From positions 1-64,000 of the forward strand of contig NZ_JAGQCY010000011.1 of the NCBI RefSeq assembly GCF_024346455.1: a stretch of 64,000 bases of DNA, in the 5' to 3' direction. The position numbers and the translations under genes are program-made. Below the pieces are notes generated by a model. That model made no database searches and had not been told where the DNA came from. It saw nothing but the letters and a program-made list of their open reading frames with translations. Source of the stretch: Cyanobium sp. Aljojuca 7A6 (lineage in GTDB: Bacteria; Cyanobacteriota; Cyanobacteriia; PCC-6307; Cyanobiaceae). This document shows, in pieces, positions 9,090 through 17,847 of this stretch (positions are counted from its first letter, which is position 1; every line of letters starts with the position of its first letter).

Positions 9090-9624
9090 GTGGCTGCCCC
9101 TCCAGAAAGGCGATCACCTCATCGCACCAGTGGATCCACTCCTGCTCGAACAGGATGCCCCGGCGCAGGGTGAGATGGCGGTACTGCTCCTGCAGCGGCA
9201 GGGCCGGATGGCTGCGGAACAGGGCGTCCTTCTCCTGGTAGGAGGCGAGCTGGCCGGCATGGACGGCACGGCGGCGGTGGACTTCCGCCAGCAGTAGCGC
9301 GGGCTCGGCGTAGGGGCCGCCAAGCACCTTCACCAGCAGGTCCTCGCGGATCGGCGTGGGCAGCGAGGGCTCAGCGGCCCAGTGGCGCAGTTCGTCCCTG
9401 CCCGTCTCGGTGATGGCGTACACCTTGCGGTCCGGTTTGCCCTGCTGGGGCACCACCTGGCAGCGGACCCAGCCCTTCGCCTCGATCCGGGCCAGCTCCC
9501 GGTAGATCTGTTGCTGGCTCGCCGTCCAGTAGCAGGCCATCGTCTCCTCGAACTGCTTGCTGATGTCGTAGCCGCTGGCGTCCCGCTCGCAGAGCACGGT
9601 GAGGATCGTGTGCGCCAGGGCCAT
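9046..9624 (-). CDS. PadR family transcriptional regulator
   Basis: A 192-residue regulator. The N-terminal winged helix ([21 protein letters not shown], then [16 protein letters not shown] and [14 protein letters not shown]) is the PadR signature. The C-terminal half ([25 protein letters not shown]) is the Vir_Act_alpha_C-like helical dimerisation region. PadR proteins usually repress efflux or detoxification genes and let go on binding a phenolic or antibiotic ligand. It is divergent from an RND pump, with two palindromes between them that are the likely operators. The start at 9624 gives the canonical N-terminus; the longer frame to 9672 does not. Confidence 0.92.
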   Translation of the reverse strand: MALAHTILTVLCERDASGYDISKQFEETMACYWTASQQQIYRELARIEAKGWVRCQVVPQQGKPDRKVYAITETGRDELRHWAAEPSLPTPIREDLLVKVLGGPYAEPALLLAEVHRRRAVHAGQLASYQEKDALFRSHPALPLQEQYRHLTLRRGILFEQEWIHWCDEVIAFLEGQPLRPFRSPPEPGSPV

Positions 9625-9690
9625 GGCAGGGGGGAGGTCGCGTCGGCTGGGAGCCGATCCTGGCCCAGCCATCGCCGGACCCGGTTGACC

Positions 9691-9742
9691 TACTCAACAA
9701 GTTGTGCATACACTTTCGCACATACTCAACCTGTTGTGTAGT
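9691..9742. promoter_or_regulatory. Two palindromic operators between padR and RND pump
   Basis: Two near-identical sites with core CAAC-NN-GTTG lie at 9695-9704 and 9727-9736, inside the wider repeat TACTCAACNNGTTGTGNA. Their centres are 32 bases apart, about three helical turns, so two dimers would sit on the same face of the DNA. Their position, overlapping the 5' end of the pump operon and close to the padR promoter, fits autorepression and pump repression by the PadR protein. The sites are seen directly; the assignment to PadR is inferred from location. Confidence 0.75.
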
Positions 9743-10940
9743 GACGTCCGTCCCCGCTCCGGCGCCAGCGCTGCCCAGCCCCCTGCGACGGGCCCGCTGG
9801 GGCCGGCCCGCGGCCGTTGCCGCCACCGCCACTGCTGCCACCGTCGCCGGCCTTGCCGTGGCCCTGGGCGTCGTGGCCCTGCGTCCCCGTCCTCCCGTGC
9901 TTCGCCCCCTGCCGGTGTCGCTGGTGACGGCCCAGCCGGTGAGCCAGTACCTCACCAGCCGTGACTACACCGGGGAAGTGGTGGCCGGCCGCAGCAGCAG
10001 CCTCGGCTTCGAACTGCCCGGCAGCCTCGAGCAGGTGCTGGTGGAGCAAGGGGACCGGGTGGAGCGCGGCCAGCCCCTGGCCCGCCTCGACCGCCGCCGC
10101 CTGCTCGCCCAGCGCCAGCAGCTCCTGGCCCAGCAGCGCGTCGCGCTGGCCGCCGTGGAGGAGGTGCGCCAGCAGCTGATCCTGGCCGAACTGCAGCGCG
10201 ACCGCCGCCGCCAGCTCCACGCCCAGGGGGCGATTTCCCGCGAGGATCTCGACCAGCAGATCCATGGCTCGGCGGCCCTGCGCAGCCGCCTCGTCCAGGC
10301 CGAGAGTCAGGTCGATGACGCCGGCGGCCGCCTGCGCCAGATCGATGTCGACCTGGCCCGCAGCGTGCTGCTGGCCCCCTTCGCCGGCACGGTGAGCCGG
10401 CGGCTGCTCGATGAGGGCGTGGTGGTCAGCGGCGGCCAGGCGCTGATCAGCCTGGTGGAGGCGGCCCCGCAGGAGGTGCGGGTGGGCGTGCCGCCCGCCG
10501 TCGCCCAGGGGCTGCGGCTTGGAGAACGCCATCCCGTCCAGGTGGGGGAACGGCGCCTGCTGGCCACCGTCAGCGCCCTCCTGCCGGAGCTCGATGCCGG
10601 CAGCCGCACCACCACCGTGGTGCTGCGCCTGCCACTGGACAACCTGCCGGTGGGGGCCACGGCCCGCCTCAGCCTGCGGCGCAGCGAGCGGGGCGATGGC
10701 TTCTGGTTGCCCACCACCGCCCTGGTGGCGGCGGAACAGGGCCTCTGGTCGGTGTACGTGCTGGCGCCAGCCGGCACCACGCCGGAGCGGGGCCGGCAGG
10801 TGGTCCGGCGGCTGGTGGACATCGTCCACAGCGAGGGCGACCGCTCCCTGGTGCGCGGCACCCTGCGCCCCGGCGAACGGGTGATCGCCGCCGGCACCCA
10901 GCGGGTGGTGCCAGGCGTCTGGGTGCAGGAGGCGCTCTGA
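9741..10940 (+). CDS. RND efflux periplasmic adaptor subunit (HlyD/MFP family)
   Basis: About 399 residues. An N-terminal membrane anchor (AAVAATATAATVAGLAVALG) is followed by the barrel-sandwich half SSSLGFELPGSLEQVLVEQGD, a helical hairpin rich in Gln/Arg/Leu, the second lipoyl half LLAPFAGTVSRRLLDEGVVV, and beta-barrel and membrane-proximal domains. This is the adaptor that links an inner-membrane RND pump to an outer-membrane channel. The GTG at 9741 is preferred because it begins right after the second operator; an ATG at 9702 lies inside the first operator and would add 13 residues. The stop overlaps the ATG of the permease by one base, so the two are co-translated. Confidence 0.9.
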   Translation: MTSVPAPAPALPSPLRRARWGRPAAVAATATAATVAGLAVALGVVALRPRPPVLRPLPVSLVTAQPVSQYLTSRDYTGEVVAGRSSSLGFELPGSLEQVLVEQGDRVERGQPLARLDRRRLLAQRQQLLAQQRVALAAVEEVRQQLILAELQRDRRRQLHAQGAISREDLDQQIHGSAALRSRLVQAESQVDDAGGRLRQIDVDLARSVLLAPFAGTVSRRLLDEGVVVSGGQALISLVEAAPQEVRVGVPPAVAQGLRLGERHPVQVGERRLLATVSALLPELDAGSRTTTVVLRLPLDNLPVGATARLSLRRSERGDGFWLPTTALVAAEQGLWSVYVLAPAGTTPERGRQVVRRLVDIVHSEGDRSLVRGTLRPGERVIAAGTQRVVPGVWVQEAL

Positions 10941-13900
10941 TGCTGGATGTGTTTCACCGCAACCGGCAGCTGCTGCTGCTCACCCTGCTGCTGGTGGTGG
11001 TGTGGGGGTTCACCTCCCTGCTCACCCTGCCGCGGCTGGAAGATCCGCTGATCACCCAGCGCAATGCCCTGGTGATCACCGCCCTGCCGGGCGCCACGCC
11101 GGAGCGGGTCGAGGCGCTGATCACCAAACCTCTGGAAGACGCCCTGCTGGAGCTGGAGGAGGTGGACGCCATCACCTCCAGCTCCGCCTCCGGCAGTTCG
11201 GTGATCTCCGTGGCCCTCAAGGACGAGGTGCGCCAGGTGGCGCCGGTGTGGGGCAAGGTGCGCAGCAAGATCGACGACGCCACGCCCCTGCTGCCGCCGG
11301 AGGCCAGCGATCCGGAGTTCCGCGACGGCAACGTCGGGGCCAGCGCCCTGATCGTGGGGCTCACCTGGGAGCTGCCCACCCCCGCCGACCTGGGCATCCT
11401 GTCCCGACTGGCCGACGACCTCCAGAGCCGCCTGCGCGCCCTGCCCGGCACCAGCAAGGTGGAGATCAGCGGCGAACCCCAGCAGGAGATCCAGGTCGAG
11501 ATCGGCGCCCGCGAGCTGGCGCGGCTGGGGCTCACCGCCCGCGACCTCTCCGAGCGCATCGCCGCCAGCGACGCCAAGGAAGCCGCCGGCCAGGTGCGCG
11601 GCGAGCGCAACGAGCTGCTGCTGCAGGTGGATGGCGCCCTCGATTCCCTGGAACGGATCCGGGCCATCCCGCTGCAGATCGGTGCGGACGGCGCCAGTGC
11701 CCGCCTGTCCCAGGTGGCCGAAGTCAGCCGGGGGGTGCGCCGCCCCGCCGCCCAGCAGGCCCTGGTGCGGGGCCATCCGGCGGTGGTGGTGGCGGCCACG
11801 GTGGCCTCCGGCGCGCGGGTGGACCAGTGGGCCCAGGCGGCGCGGCTGCAACTGGAGCAGGTGAGCGCCACCCTCCCCGAGGGCCTGGGGCTCCATGTCG
11901 TGCTCGACCAGAGCCGCTACGTGCAGGAGCGCCTCGATGGCGTCATCGGCAACCTGATCACCGGCTCGCTGCTGGTGGTGGCGGTGTCGGTGCTGATGCT
12001 GGGCGGCCGGGCCGCCCTGGTGGTGGGCGCGGCCCTGCCACTCACGGCGCTGATGGTGCTCGGCTGCATGCGGGTGCTGGGCATTCCCCTGCACCAGATG
12101 TCGGCCACCGGCCTGGTGATCGCCCTGGGCCTGCTGATCGACAACGCCATCATCGTGGTGGATGAGCTGCAGCAACGCCTGCGGGACGGCACCCCGCCCG
12201 GCGAGGCCGTGCGGCAGACGGCGCGGTACCTGCTGGTGCCGATGCTGGCCGCCACCCTCACCACCGTGCTCGCCTTCGTGCCGATCGCCACCGCGCCAGG
12301 GGCGACGGGGGAATTCATCGGCACGATCGGCCTGACGGTGATCCTGGCCCTGGCCAGCTCGCTGCTGCTCTCGCTCACGGTGATCCTGGCCCTGGCGGCC
12401 CGCCTGCACCGCTGGCAACCGCTGGGGCCCGCCGTGGGCTGGTGGGAGCAGGGCGTGGCGATCCCCGCCCTCACCCGTCACTACCGCGCCAGCCTGAAGC
12501 AGGTGCTGCGCCATCCCTGGCGGGGTATGGCCCTCTGCCTGGTGCTGCCGGTGGTGGGCTTCGCCAGCTTCGCCAGCCTGGAGCAGCAGTTCTTCCCCCC
12601 CACCAACCGCGACCAGTTCCAGATCGAGATGCGCCTGCCGCAGCAGAGCGCCATGGCCCGCACCGAAGCGCTGGCGCTGGCGGCACGCCGCCACATCCGG
12701 GCCCATCCCCGCGTCGACGACGTGCACTGGTTCCTGGGCGCAAGCGCGCCGCAGTTCTTCTACAACGTCATCGCCGACGAGGAGAACGCCCCCCACTACG
12801 CCCAGGGCCTGGTGCAACTGCGCAGTGCCGAGGGCCTGCGCGACACGATCCGCGCCTTGCAGCAGAGCCTCGACCGGGCCTTTCCCGAAGCCCAGATCCT
12901 GGTCAAGCAGCTGGAGCAAGGGCCACCCTTCGCGGCGCCGATCGAGCTGCGCCTGCAGGGCCCCGACCTGCAGCAACTGCGGCAGATCGGCGACGACCTC
13001 AGGCGGCGCCTGGCCCAGCTGGAGTCGGTGACCCACACCAGCGCCAGCCTCAGCGAGGCCCTGCCGCGGCTCGCCCTGGCGGTGGATGAGGAGCAGGCAC
13101 GCCGCAGCGGCCTCGACAACCGGTCGATCGCCCGCCAGCTGCAGGCCGGCCTTGATGGCGCCGTGGGCGGCTCGATCCAGGAGGGCATCACCACCCTGCC
13201 GGTGCGGGTGCAGGTGGCCGAAGCCCAGCGGGGCGACGCCGGGCAGGTGGCGGCCCTGGATGTGGTGGCACCCGCCGGCGGTGGCACCGTTCCGCTGGCG
13301 GCCGTGGCCCGGCTGCAGCTGGAGCCGGAGCTGGCCTCCATCGCCCGTCGCGACGGCCAGCGCATCAACAGCGTGCTCGCCTACCTCGACGCCGGCGCCC
13401 TGCCCAGTTCGGTGCTCGGCGCGCTGCGCCAGCAGCTGGAACGGGACGGCTGGCAGCTGCCGGCGGGGGTTCAGCTCAGCTATGGCGGCGAAGCCGACGC
13501 GCGCGGCGATGCCGTCACCGGCCTGCTCTCCACCGCGGGCGTGCTGATGATCCTGATCACCGCCACCCTGGTGCTCTCCTTCCGCTCCTTCCGGATGGCC
13601 GCCCTGATCGCCTCGGTGGCCCTGCTGGCGGTGGGGCTGGCGGCGCTGGCCCTCAAGCTCAGCGGCTCGTTGTTCGGCTTCACCGCCATCCTGGGCACCC
13701 TCGGCCTGATCGGGCTGGCGATCAACGATTCGATCGTGGTGCTCAACGCGCTGCGCACCGATCCGCTGGCCCGCAGCGGCGATCCGGCCGCCAGCACCGC
13801 CGTGGTGCTGCACGCCACCCGCCACGTGGTCGCCACCACCCTCACCACCGTGACCGGTTTCCTGCCCCTGATGCTCGACCCCACCGGCTTCTGGCCGCCG

Positions 13901-14050
13901 CTGGCGATCGCGGTATCCGGCGGGCTGGTGGGGGCCACCGCCCTGGCGCTCTTCTATGTCCCGGCCGCCCACGTCCTGCTGGTGCGGCAGGCGGCGCAGA
14001 CAGCGCGCCTGGGTGCAGCGGTAGAAGCAGCAGGCGCAACCCATGCCTGA
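10940..14050 (+). CDS. RND efflux pump permease subunit
   Basis: A 1036-residue inner-membrane transporter with the RND two-fold repeat: one membrane helix, a large periplasmic loop, then helices 2-6, repeated. The first periplasmic loop begins after LLTLPRLEDPLITQRNALV with the family pattern LPGATPERVEALITKPLE. Helix 4 carries GLLIDNAIIVVDEL, keeping one of the two proton-relay aspartates (Asp-Asn rather than Asp-Asp). Helix 10 has GLAINDSIVVLNAL. The pump probably exports a hydrophobic compound using the proton gradient. No outer-membrane factor gene is adjacent, so a TolC-like channel must come from elsewhere. Regulation by the divergent PadR protein is likely. Confidence 0.93.
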   Translation: MLDVFHRNRQLLLLTLLLVVVWGFTSLLTLPRLEDPLITQRNALVITALPGATPERVEALITKPLEDALLELEEVDAITSSSASGSSVISVALKDEVRQVAPVWGKVRSKIDDATPLLPPEASDPEFRDGNVGASALIVGLTWELPTPADLGILSRLADDLQSRLRALPGTSKVEISGEPQQEIQVEIGARELARLGLTARDLSERIAASDAKEAAGQVRGERNELLLQVDGALDSLERIRAIPLQIGADGASARLSQVAEVSRGVRRPAAQQALVRGHPAVVVAATVASGARVDQWAQAARLQLEQVSATLPEGLGLHVVLDQSRYVQERLDGVIGNLITGSLLVVAVSVLMLGGRAALVVGAALPLTALMVLGCMRVLGIPLHQMSATGLVIALGLLIDNAIIVVDELQQRLRDGTPPGEAVRQTARYLLVPMLAATLTTVLAFVPIATAPGATGEFIGTIGLTVILALASSLLLSLTVILALAARLHRWQPLGPAVGWWEQGVAIPALTRHYRASLKQVLRHPWRGMALCLVLPVVGFASFASLEQQFFPPTNRDQFQIEMRLPQQSAMARTEALALAARRHIRAHPRVDDVHWFLGASAPQFFYNVIADEENAPHYAQGLVQLRSAEGLRDTIRALQQSLDRAFPEAQILVKQLEQGPPFAAPIELRLQGPDLQQLRQIGDDLRRRLAQLESVTHTSASLSEALPRLALAVDEEQARRSGLDNRSIARQLQAGLDGAVGGSIQEGITTLPVRVQVAEAQRGDAGQVAALDVVAPAGGGTVPLAAVARLQLEPELASIARRDGQRINSVLAYLDAGALPSSVLGALRQQLERDGWQLPAGVQLSYGGEADARGDAVTGLLSTAGVLMILITATLVLSFRSFRMAALIASVALLAVGLAALALKLSGSLFGFTAILGTLGLIGLAINDSIVVLNALRTDPLARSGDPAASTAVVLHATRHVVATTLTTVTGFLPLMLDPTGFWPPLAIAVSGGLVGATALALFYVPAAHVLLVRQAAQTARLGAAVEAAGATHA

Positions 14051-14258
14051 CAGCGATCAATCACCTTGTGCTGGTGGCGGGGCGGCCCGACTGTCAACGC
14101 TTTGGCGTCTGCATGGCTGAGCGTGTTTCAGAAACTGATCATCCGAGGCGCATGCTCGATAGAAGCAAAATCTCCGTCTTTGAAGGTCTCCCGTGGGCAC
14201 CTCGGCCGATCATGGTCGCTCTGGACGTTCAAGAATCGGCCCCTGCCGAAATAAAGCC

Positions 14259-14849
14259 ATGCCCATCCTCCGTGGCCTGGTCCGACTGACTGCCGTTTTG
14301 TTGATGGCCGCACCGATCGCCACCCACGCGGCAGGCGGCCTGCCGGCCTCCCCTGTGAGGCTGAAGTTTGCCGACCAGACTTACCTGCTGCGTTGGTCGT
14401 CGAAGCACCAGCATGAGTTCACACCATCGGGCCAGGACGATCTGAGCCGCTGGACGGACATGATCACGATCAACACCTATCCAGATGTCAGGGATGGGGA
14501 CGGGCTGGCCGATGTTGCCAACCGTGTTCTGGGCACCTACAAGCAGAACAATGCCGTGGTGGTTCGCACCTCTTCCGTGCCACGCACCCCCGCCAGGCCC
14601 GCCAGGCCCGCCGAGCATCTGATCGTGGTCCTCTTCCCCGTTCGCGACTCCATCGAGGCCGTCTTCGCCAGATTGAGGCTGACCGACGGCCGCGGCACCG
14701 CAGTGATTTACAGCCACCGCCTCTATGGACAGAAGGCGGGAGACGCCATGGCGGCATGGCTGAAGGCCAATGGTCCCGCCGTGGAGCGTCGCTTGATGGA
14801 CCTCCAGGAGATCCCCTCCCACCGCATCCTCGAACCGTCCAGCCCATGA
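14259..14849 (+). CDS. Hypothetical exported protein
   Basis: A 196-residue protein with a clear signal peptide at the start chosen (MPILRGLVRLTAVLLMAAPI, then THA as cleavage region). The mature part contains VRLKFADQTYLLRWSSKHQH, a Pro-Ala-Arg repeat (TPARPARPAEH) and the C-terminal LKANGPAVERRLMDLQEIPS. I do not recognise a family. The frame continues upstream to 14193 but that extension would bury the signal peptide. It lies between the RND operon and a secreted serine hydrolase on the same strand. Confidence 0.7.
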   Translation: MPILRGLVRLTAVLLMAAPIATHAAGGLPASPVRLKFADQTYLLRWSSKHQHEFTPSGQDDLSRWTDMITINTYPDVRDGDGLADVANRVLGTYKQNNAVVVRTSSVPRTPARPARPAEHLIVVLFPVRDSIEAVFARLRLTDGRGTAVIYSHRLYGQKAGDAMAAWLKANGPAVERRLMDLQEIPSHRILEPSSP

Positions 14850-14976
14850 CCACCACCCTGCAGGGCCCTGATCGACGAACAGCCGGGATGGATCACGGTC
14901 AGATCGTGCCGGTTGAAGTAGGCACTCACCGCATCAACTCCCGCCCCAGACTGCCATCTCCGCCTGTTGCGCCCCG

Positions 14977-16557
14977 ATGCCGTCCCGGACTCTGACGACG
15001 CCCCGCCCCAGCCGATCGGCGGCGCGGCTGCTCGGGCTGGCCCTTTCCCTGGCGGTTCCCCTGCCCCAGGCCGTCGCCGCCGATGGCCTGCCCGGCTTCG
15101 CCCCCGGCACGGGGCTGGATGCCGTCGGGGCCCGCCGGATCAGCCGCTGGGCCCTGGCCACCTACGCCGTTCCCGGAGCCGCCATCGCTCTGGTGCAGGA
15201 CGGCCAGCTGACGCTGGTGGAGGGCTTCGGGGTGCGCGATCTGGCCAGCGGCGCCCCCACCACCGCCGACACGGTGTTCCAGCTGGCCAGCGTCTCGAAG
15301 ACCTTCACCGCCGCCACAGTGGCGGCCCTGGTGGATCGCAAAAAGCTGACCTGGGAGCAGCCGATGCTGTCACTGCTGCCGGACTTCCGCCTCCATGACG
15401 CCTATGCGGGCCGCTGGGTGAACGCCCGGGACCTGCTCACGCACCGCGCCGGCTTCCCCGCCTTCTTCGGCGACCTCTTCGATCACCTCGGCTACGGCGA
15501 CGCGGACGTGCTGCGCCGGATCCGCTATGTGGAGCCGGCCAGCTCCTTCCGCGACCGTCCCGCCTACTCCAACATCGGCTTCTTCCTCGCCGGTGAGCTG
15601 GCCGCCAAAGCCGGCGGCCAGCCCTTCCCTGCCCTCACCCGCTCCCTGATCTTCGAGCCCCTGGCCATGACCCGCACGGGCGTGGCCAGCACCCTGGTCG
15701 GCAGCGCCGCCGTCCCTGGCAGCCTCACCGATGTGAGCCGCTCCCATGCGCTGGTGGGCGAGCGGCTGCAGGTGGTGCCCCCCAACCTCAGCGCCCTGTT
15801 CATCGCCGCCGGCGGCTTCGCCAGCAGCGCCAACGACCTGGGCCGCTTCGTCACCCTGCTGGCCCGCGGCGGTGAGATCGACGGCCGGCGCGTGCTCTCA
15901 CAGGCGGCCGTCAAGGCGATGTTTGAGCCCGTGATCGCCGAGGAGCCGGGCTTTGCCGAGTTCCCCCCGATCGATGCCGACTCCGGCTTCGACTACTCCC
16001 CTGGCTGGGGGATTTACCACTACAACGGCCTCAAGGTGCTGGAGAAGGGCGGCGCCCTCGATGGCATACGCACCCTGCTGCTCGTGGTGCCCCAGAAACG
16101 CTTCGCCGTGGCGATCCTGGCCAACCGCAACCTCACGGCCCTGCCGGAGGCGCTGCGGGCGGCCCTGCTGCAGCAGGCCTTCGGCCGCCCCGGTGAGGCC
16201 GACCTGCAGCCCCAGATCCGGGCCCAGGCACGGGAGCTTGAGGGCCTGCTGCTGGCCGTGGAGCCCAGACCCGCCCAAGCGAAACCCCCATCCCGCCCCT
16301 TGTCGGCCTACACCGGCACCTACGTCAACGACCTGTTCGGCTCCTGGACGGTGGCCGAGCAGGGCGGTGCGCTGGTGGTGCTGGCCGGTCCGGCCCGCTA
16401 CCGCGCCTCCCTGGGCCCCTGGAACGGCGACACGTTGCACCTGCTCTGGCCTGGGGTGCTCTCCGCTCCGGTGCAGGTGCCGTTCCAGAGCGATGGCGAC
16501 GGCCGGGTGAGTGGCTTCGACTACCTGGGCTACGGCTTCCGGCGCGTGGCGCCCTGA
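14977..16557 (+). CDS. Serine hydrolase, class C beta-lactamase/PBP-like
   Basis: A 526-residue exported protein of the beta-lactamase/esterase/DD-peptidase superfamily. After a signal peptide (AARLLGLALSLAVPLPQAVAA) the catalytic domain has the nucleophile motif Ser105-Val-Ser-Lys108, the Tyr197-Ser-Asn199 motif, and a late Lys-Gly-Gly triad equivalent (EKGGALDGIRTLL). A C-terminal beta-rich domain (PLSAYTGTYVNDLFGSWTV onward) resembles the DUF3471-type lipocalin-like tail common in this group. It may act on peptidoglycan peptides, D-amino-acid peptides or esters. Unlike the gene at 5454-6755, all catalytic residues are present. Confidence 0.9.
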   Translation: MPSRTLTTPRPSRSAARLLGLALSLAVPLPQAVAADGLPGFAPGTGLDAVGARRISRWALATYAVPGAAIALVQDGQLTLVEGFGVRDLASGAPTTADTVFQLASVSKTFTAATVAALVDRKKLTWEQPMLSLLPDFRLHDAYAGRWVNARDLLTHRAGFPAFFGDLFDHLGYGDADVLRRIRYVEPASSFRDRPAYSNIGFFLAGELAAKAGGQPFPALTRSLIFEPLAMTRTGVASTLVGSAAVPGSLTDVSRSHALVGERLQVVPPNLSALFIAAGGFASSANDLGRFVTLLARGGEIDGRRVLSQAAVKAMFEPVIAEEPGFAEFPPIDADSGFDYSPGWGIYHYNGLKVLEKGGALDGIRTLLLVVPQKRFAVAILANRNLTALPEALRAALLQQAFGRPGEADLQPQIRAQARELEGLLLAVEPRPAQAKPPSRPLSAYTGTYVNDLFGSWTVAEQGGALVVLAGPARYRASLGPWNGDTLHLLWPGVLSAPVQVPFQSDGDGRVSGFDYLGYGFRRVAP

Positions 16558-16594
16558 GCAGCCATTGTGATCGCTGGATCGCCGCGATTCCGCC

Positions 16595-17635
16595 ATGCCG
16601 CCATCCCTCGGCCGTCGCCAGCTGCTCTCGCTCTCCGGCCTGGCCCTGGGGGCGGGCCTCTGGCAGCTCTGGCAGCCGGCCGCCGCCCGGGGCGCCACCG
16701 CCCTGGCCGCACCACCCCGGGGCGGCACCCGCCTGGTGTTGATCAGCGACCTCAACAGCTCCTATGGCTCCACCACCTACGTCGCCGAGGTGCACCGGGG
16801 CGTGGCCCAGATCCCGTCGCTGCGCCCGGATCTGGTGATCTGCGCCGGCGACATGGTGGCGGGCCAGAAGGCGGGGCTGGGCCGCCAGCGGCTGGCCGCC
16901 ATGTGGGCGAGCTTCGAGCGCAGCGTGCTCAGCCCACTGCGCCGTGCCGGCCTGCCCTTCGCCCCGGCCATGGGCAACCATGACGCCTCCGGCGCCAGCG
17001 CCTCGGGCCGCTTCCTCTTCGCCGACGACCGCGCCGAGGCGGCCCGCTTCTGGAACGCGCGCCGTGACGCCCTCGGGCTCAGTTTTGTTGACACGGGCAA
17101 CTTCCCGTTCCATTACGCCATCCGCCAGGACGACGTCTTCGTGCTGGTGTGGGACGCCTCCACCGCCCAGGTGCCCGCGGAGCAGCTGCGCTGGGCCGAA
17201 CGGATCCTGGCCAGTCCCGCCGCCCGCTCCGCCAGCCGGCGCCTGGTGGTGGGCCACCTGCCGCTGCGGGCCGTGAGCCAGGGGCGCGACCGCCCCGGGG
17301 AGGTGCTGGCACGGTCGGCGGCGCTGCAGCAACTGCTGGAACGCCATGGGGTCGAGGCCTACGTGAGCGGCCATCAGCACGCCTATTTCCCAGCCCGCCT
17401 GGGCCAGCTGGATCTGTTCCAGCTCGGGGCCATGGGCAGCGGCCCCCGCCGGCTGCTGGGCCAGAACGCCCCGCCCTTCCAGACCCTCACCGTGCTGGAT
17501 CTGGTCGGCAGCCCGCCCCGCCTGGTGGACACCAGCTTCGATCTGCGCACCCTGCGGCGCATCGACCCGCAGCGGCTGCCCCGCTCGCTCAGCGATGCCG
17601 CCGGCCGGGTGCTGCAGCGGCGGCCCAGCGCCTGA
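16595..17635 (+). CDS. Tat-exported metallophosphoesterase
   Basis: A 346-residue protein. The N-terminus GRRQLLSLSGLALGAG is a twin-arginine signal. The calcineurin-like metal-binding blocks follow in order: an initial Asp-Leu-Asn at residues 52-54 (normally Asp-x-His), Gly85-Asp86, Gly-Asn-His-Asp at 127-130, VVGHLPL, and SGHQHAYF. The missing histidine in the first block is a departure from the consensus but is seen in purple-acid-phosphatase-like members. It probably hydrolyses phosphomonoesters or diesters outside the cytoplasm. Export already folded with metal fits the Tat route. Confidence 0.88.
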   Translation: MPPSLGRRQLLSLSGLALGAGLWQLWQPAAARGATALAAPPRGGTRLVLISDLNSSYGSTTYVAEVHRGVAQIPSLRPDLVICAGDMVAGQKAGLGRQRLAAMWASFERSVLSPLRRAGLPFAPAMGNHDASGASASGRFLFADDRAEAARFWNARRDALGLSFVDTGNFPFHYAIRQDDVFVLVWDASTAQVPAEQLRWAERILASPAARSASRRLVVGHLPLRAVSQGRDRPGEVLARSAALQQLLERHGVEAYVSGHQHAYFPARLGQLDLFQLGAMGSGPRRLLGQNAPPFQTLTVLDLVGSPPRLVDTSFDLRTLRRIDPQRLPRSLSDAAGRVLQRRPSA

Positions 17636-17690
17636 GGCGGCCAGGCCAGCGCCGGCAGTTCTATGGTCGCCGGCATCGCAAGCCGATGTC

Positions 17691-17840
17691 ATGAAGCTGC
17701 CGGAAGGTTGGCGGATCTACGCCCTGATCCTCGGATTGAACGTGGTGGCGCTTTCGCTCTGGTGGGTCGATCGCGACGCGGTGCCCCACCCCGCCACTGG
17801 CGGCATGGGCGCCTGGATCGCTGCCCGCCTGGGCTCCTGA
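17691..17840 (+). CDS. Small single-pass membrane protein, hypothetical
   Basis: A 49-residue frame starting at the ATG at 17691. It has one predicted membrane helix (IYALILGLNVVALSLWWV) followed by a short polar tail. It lies between two plus-strand genes that are both exported, with 55 bases before it and 7 after it. I do not recognise a family. The hydrophobic run and tight fit between neighbours support a real gene, but its small size leaves doubt. Confidence 0.55.
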   Translation: MKLPEGWRIYALILGLNVVALSLWWVDRDAVPHPATGGMGAWIAARLGS

Positions 17841-17847
17841 GCCGCCG

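Noticed and set aside
10307-14044. 1245-codon open frame on the minus strand opposite the RND permease
   Set aside because: It is a shadow frame rich in His, Gln and Gly produced by high third-position GC of the real permease gene.
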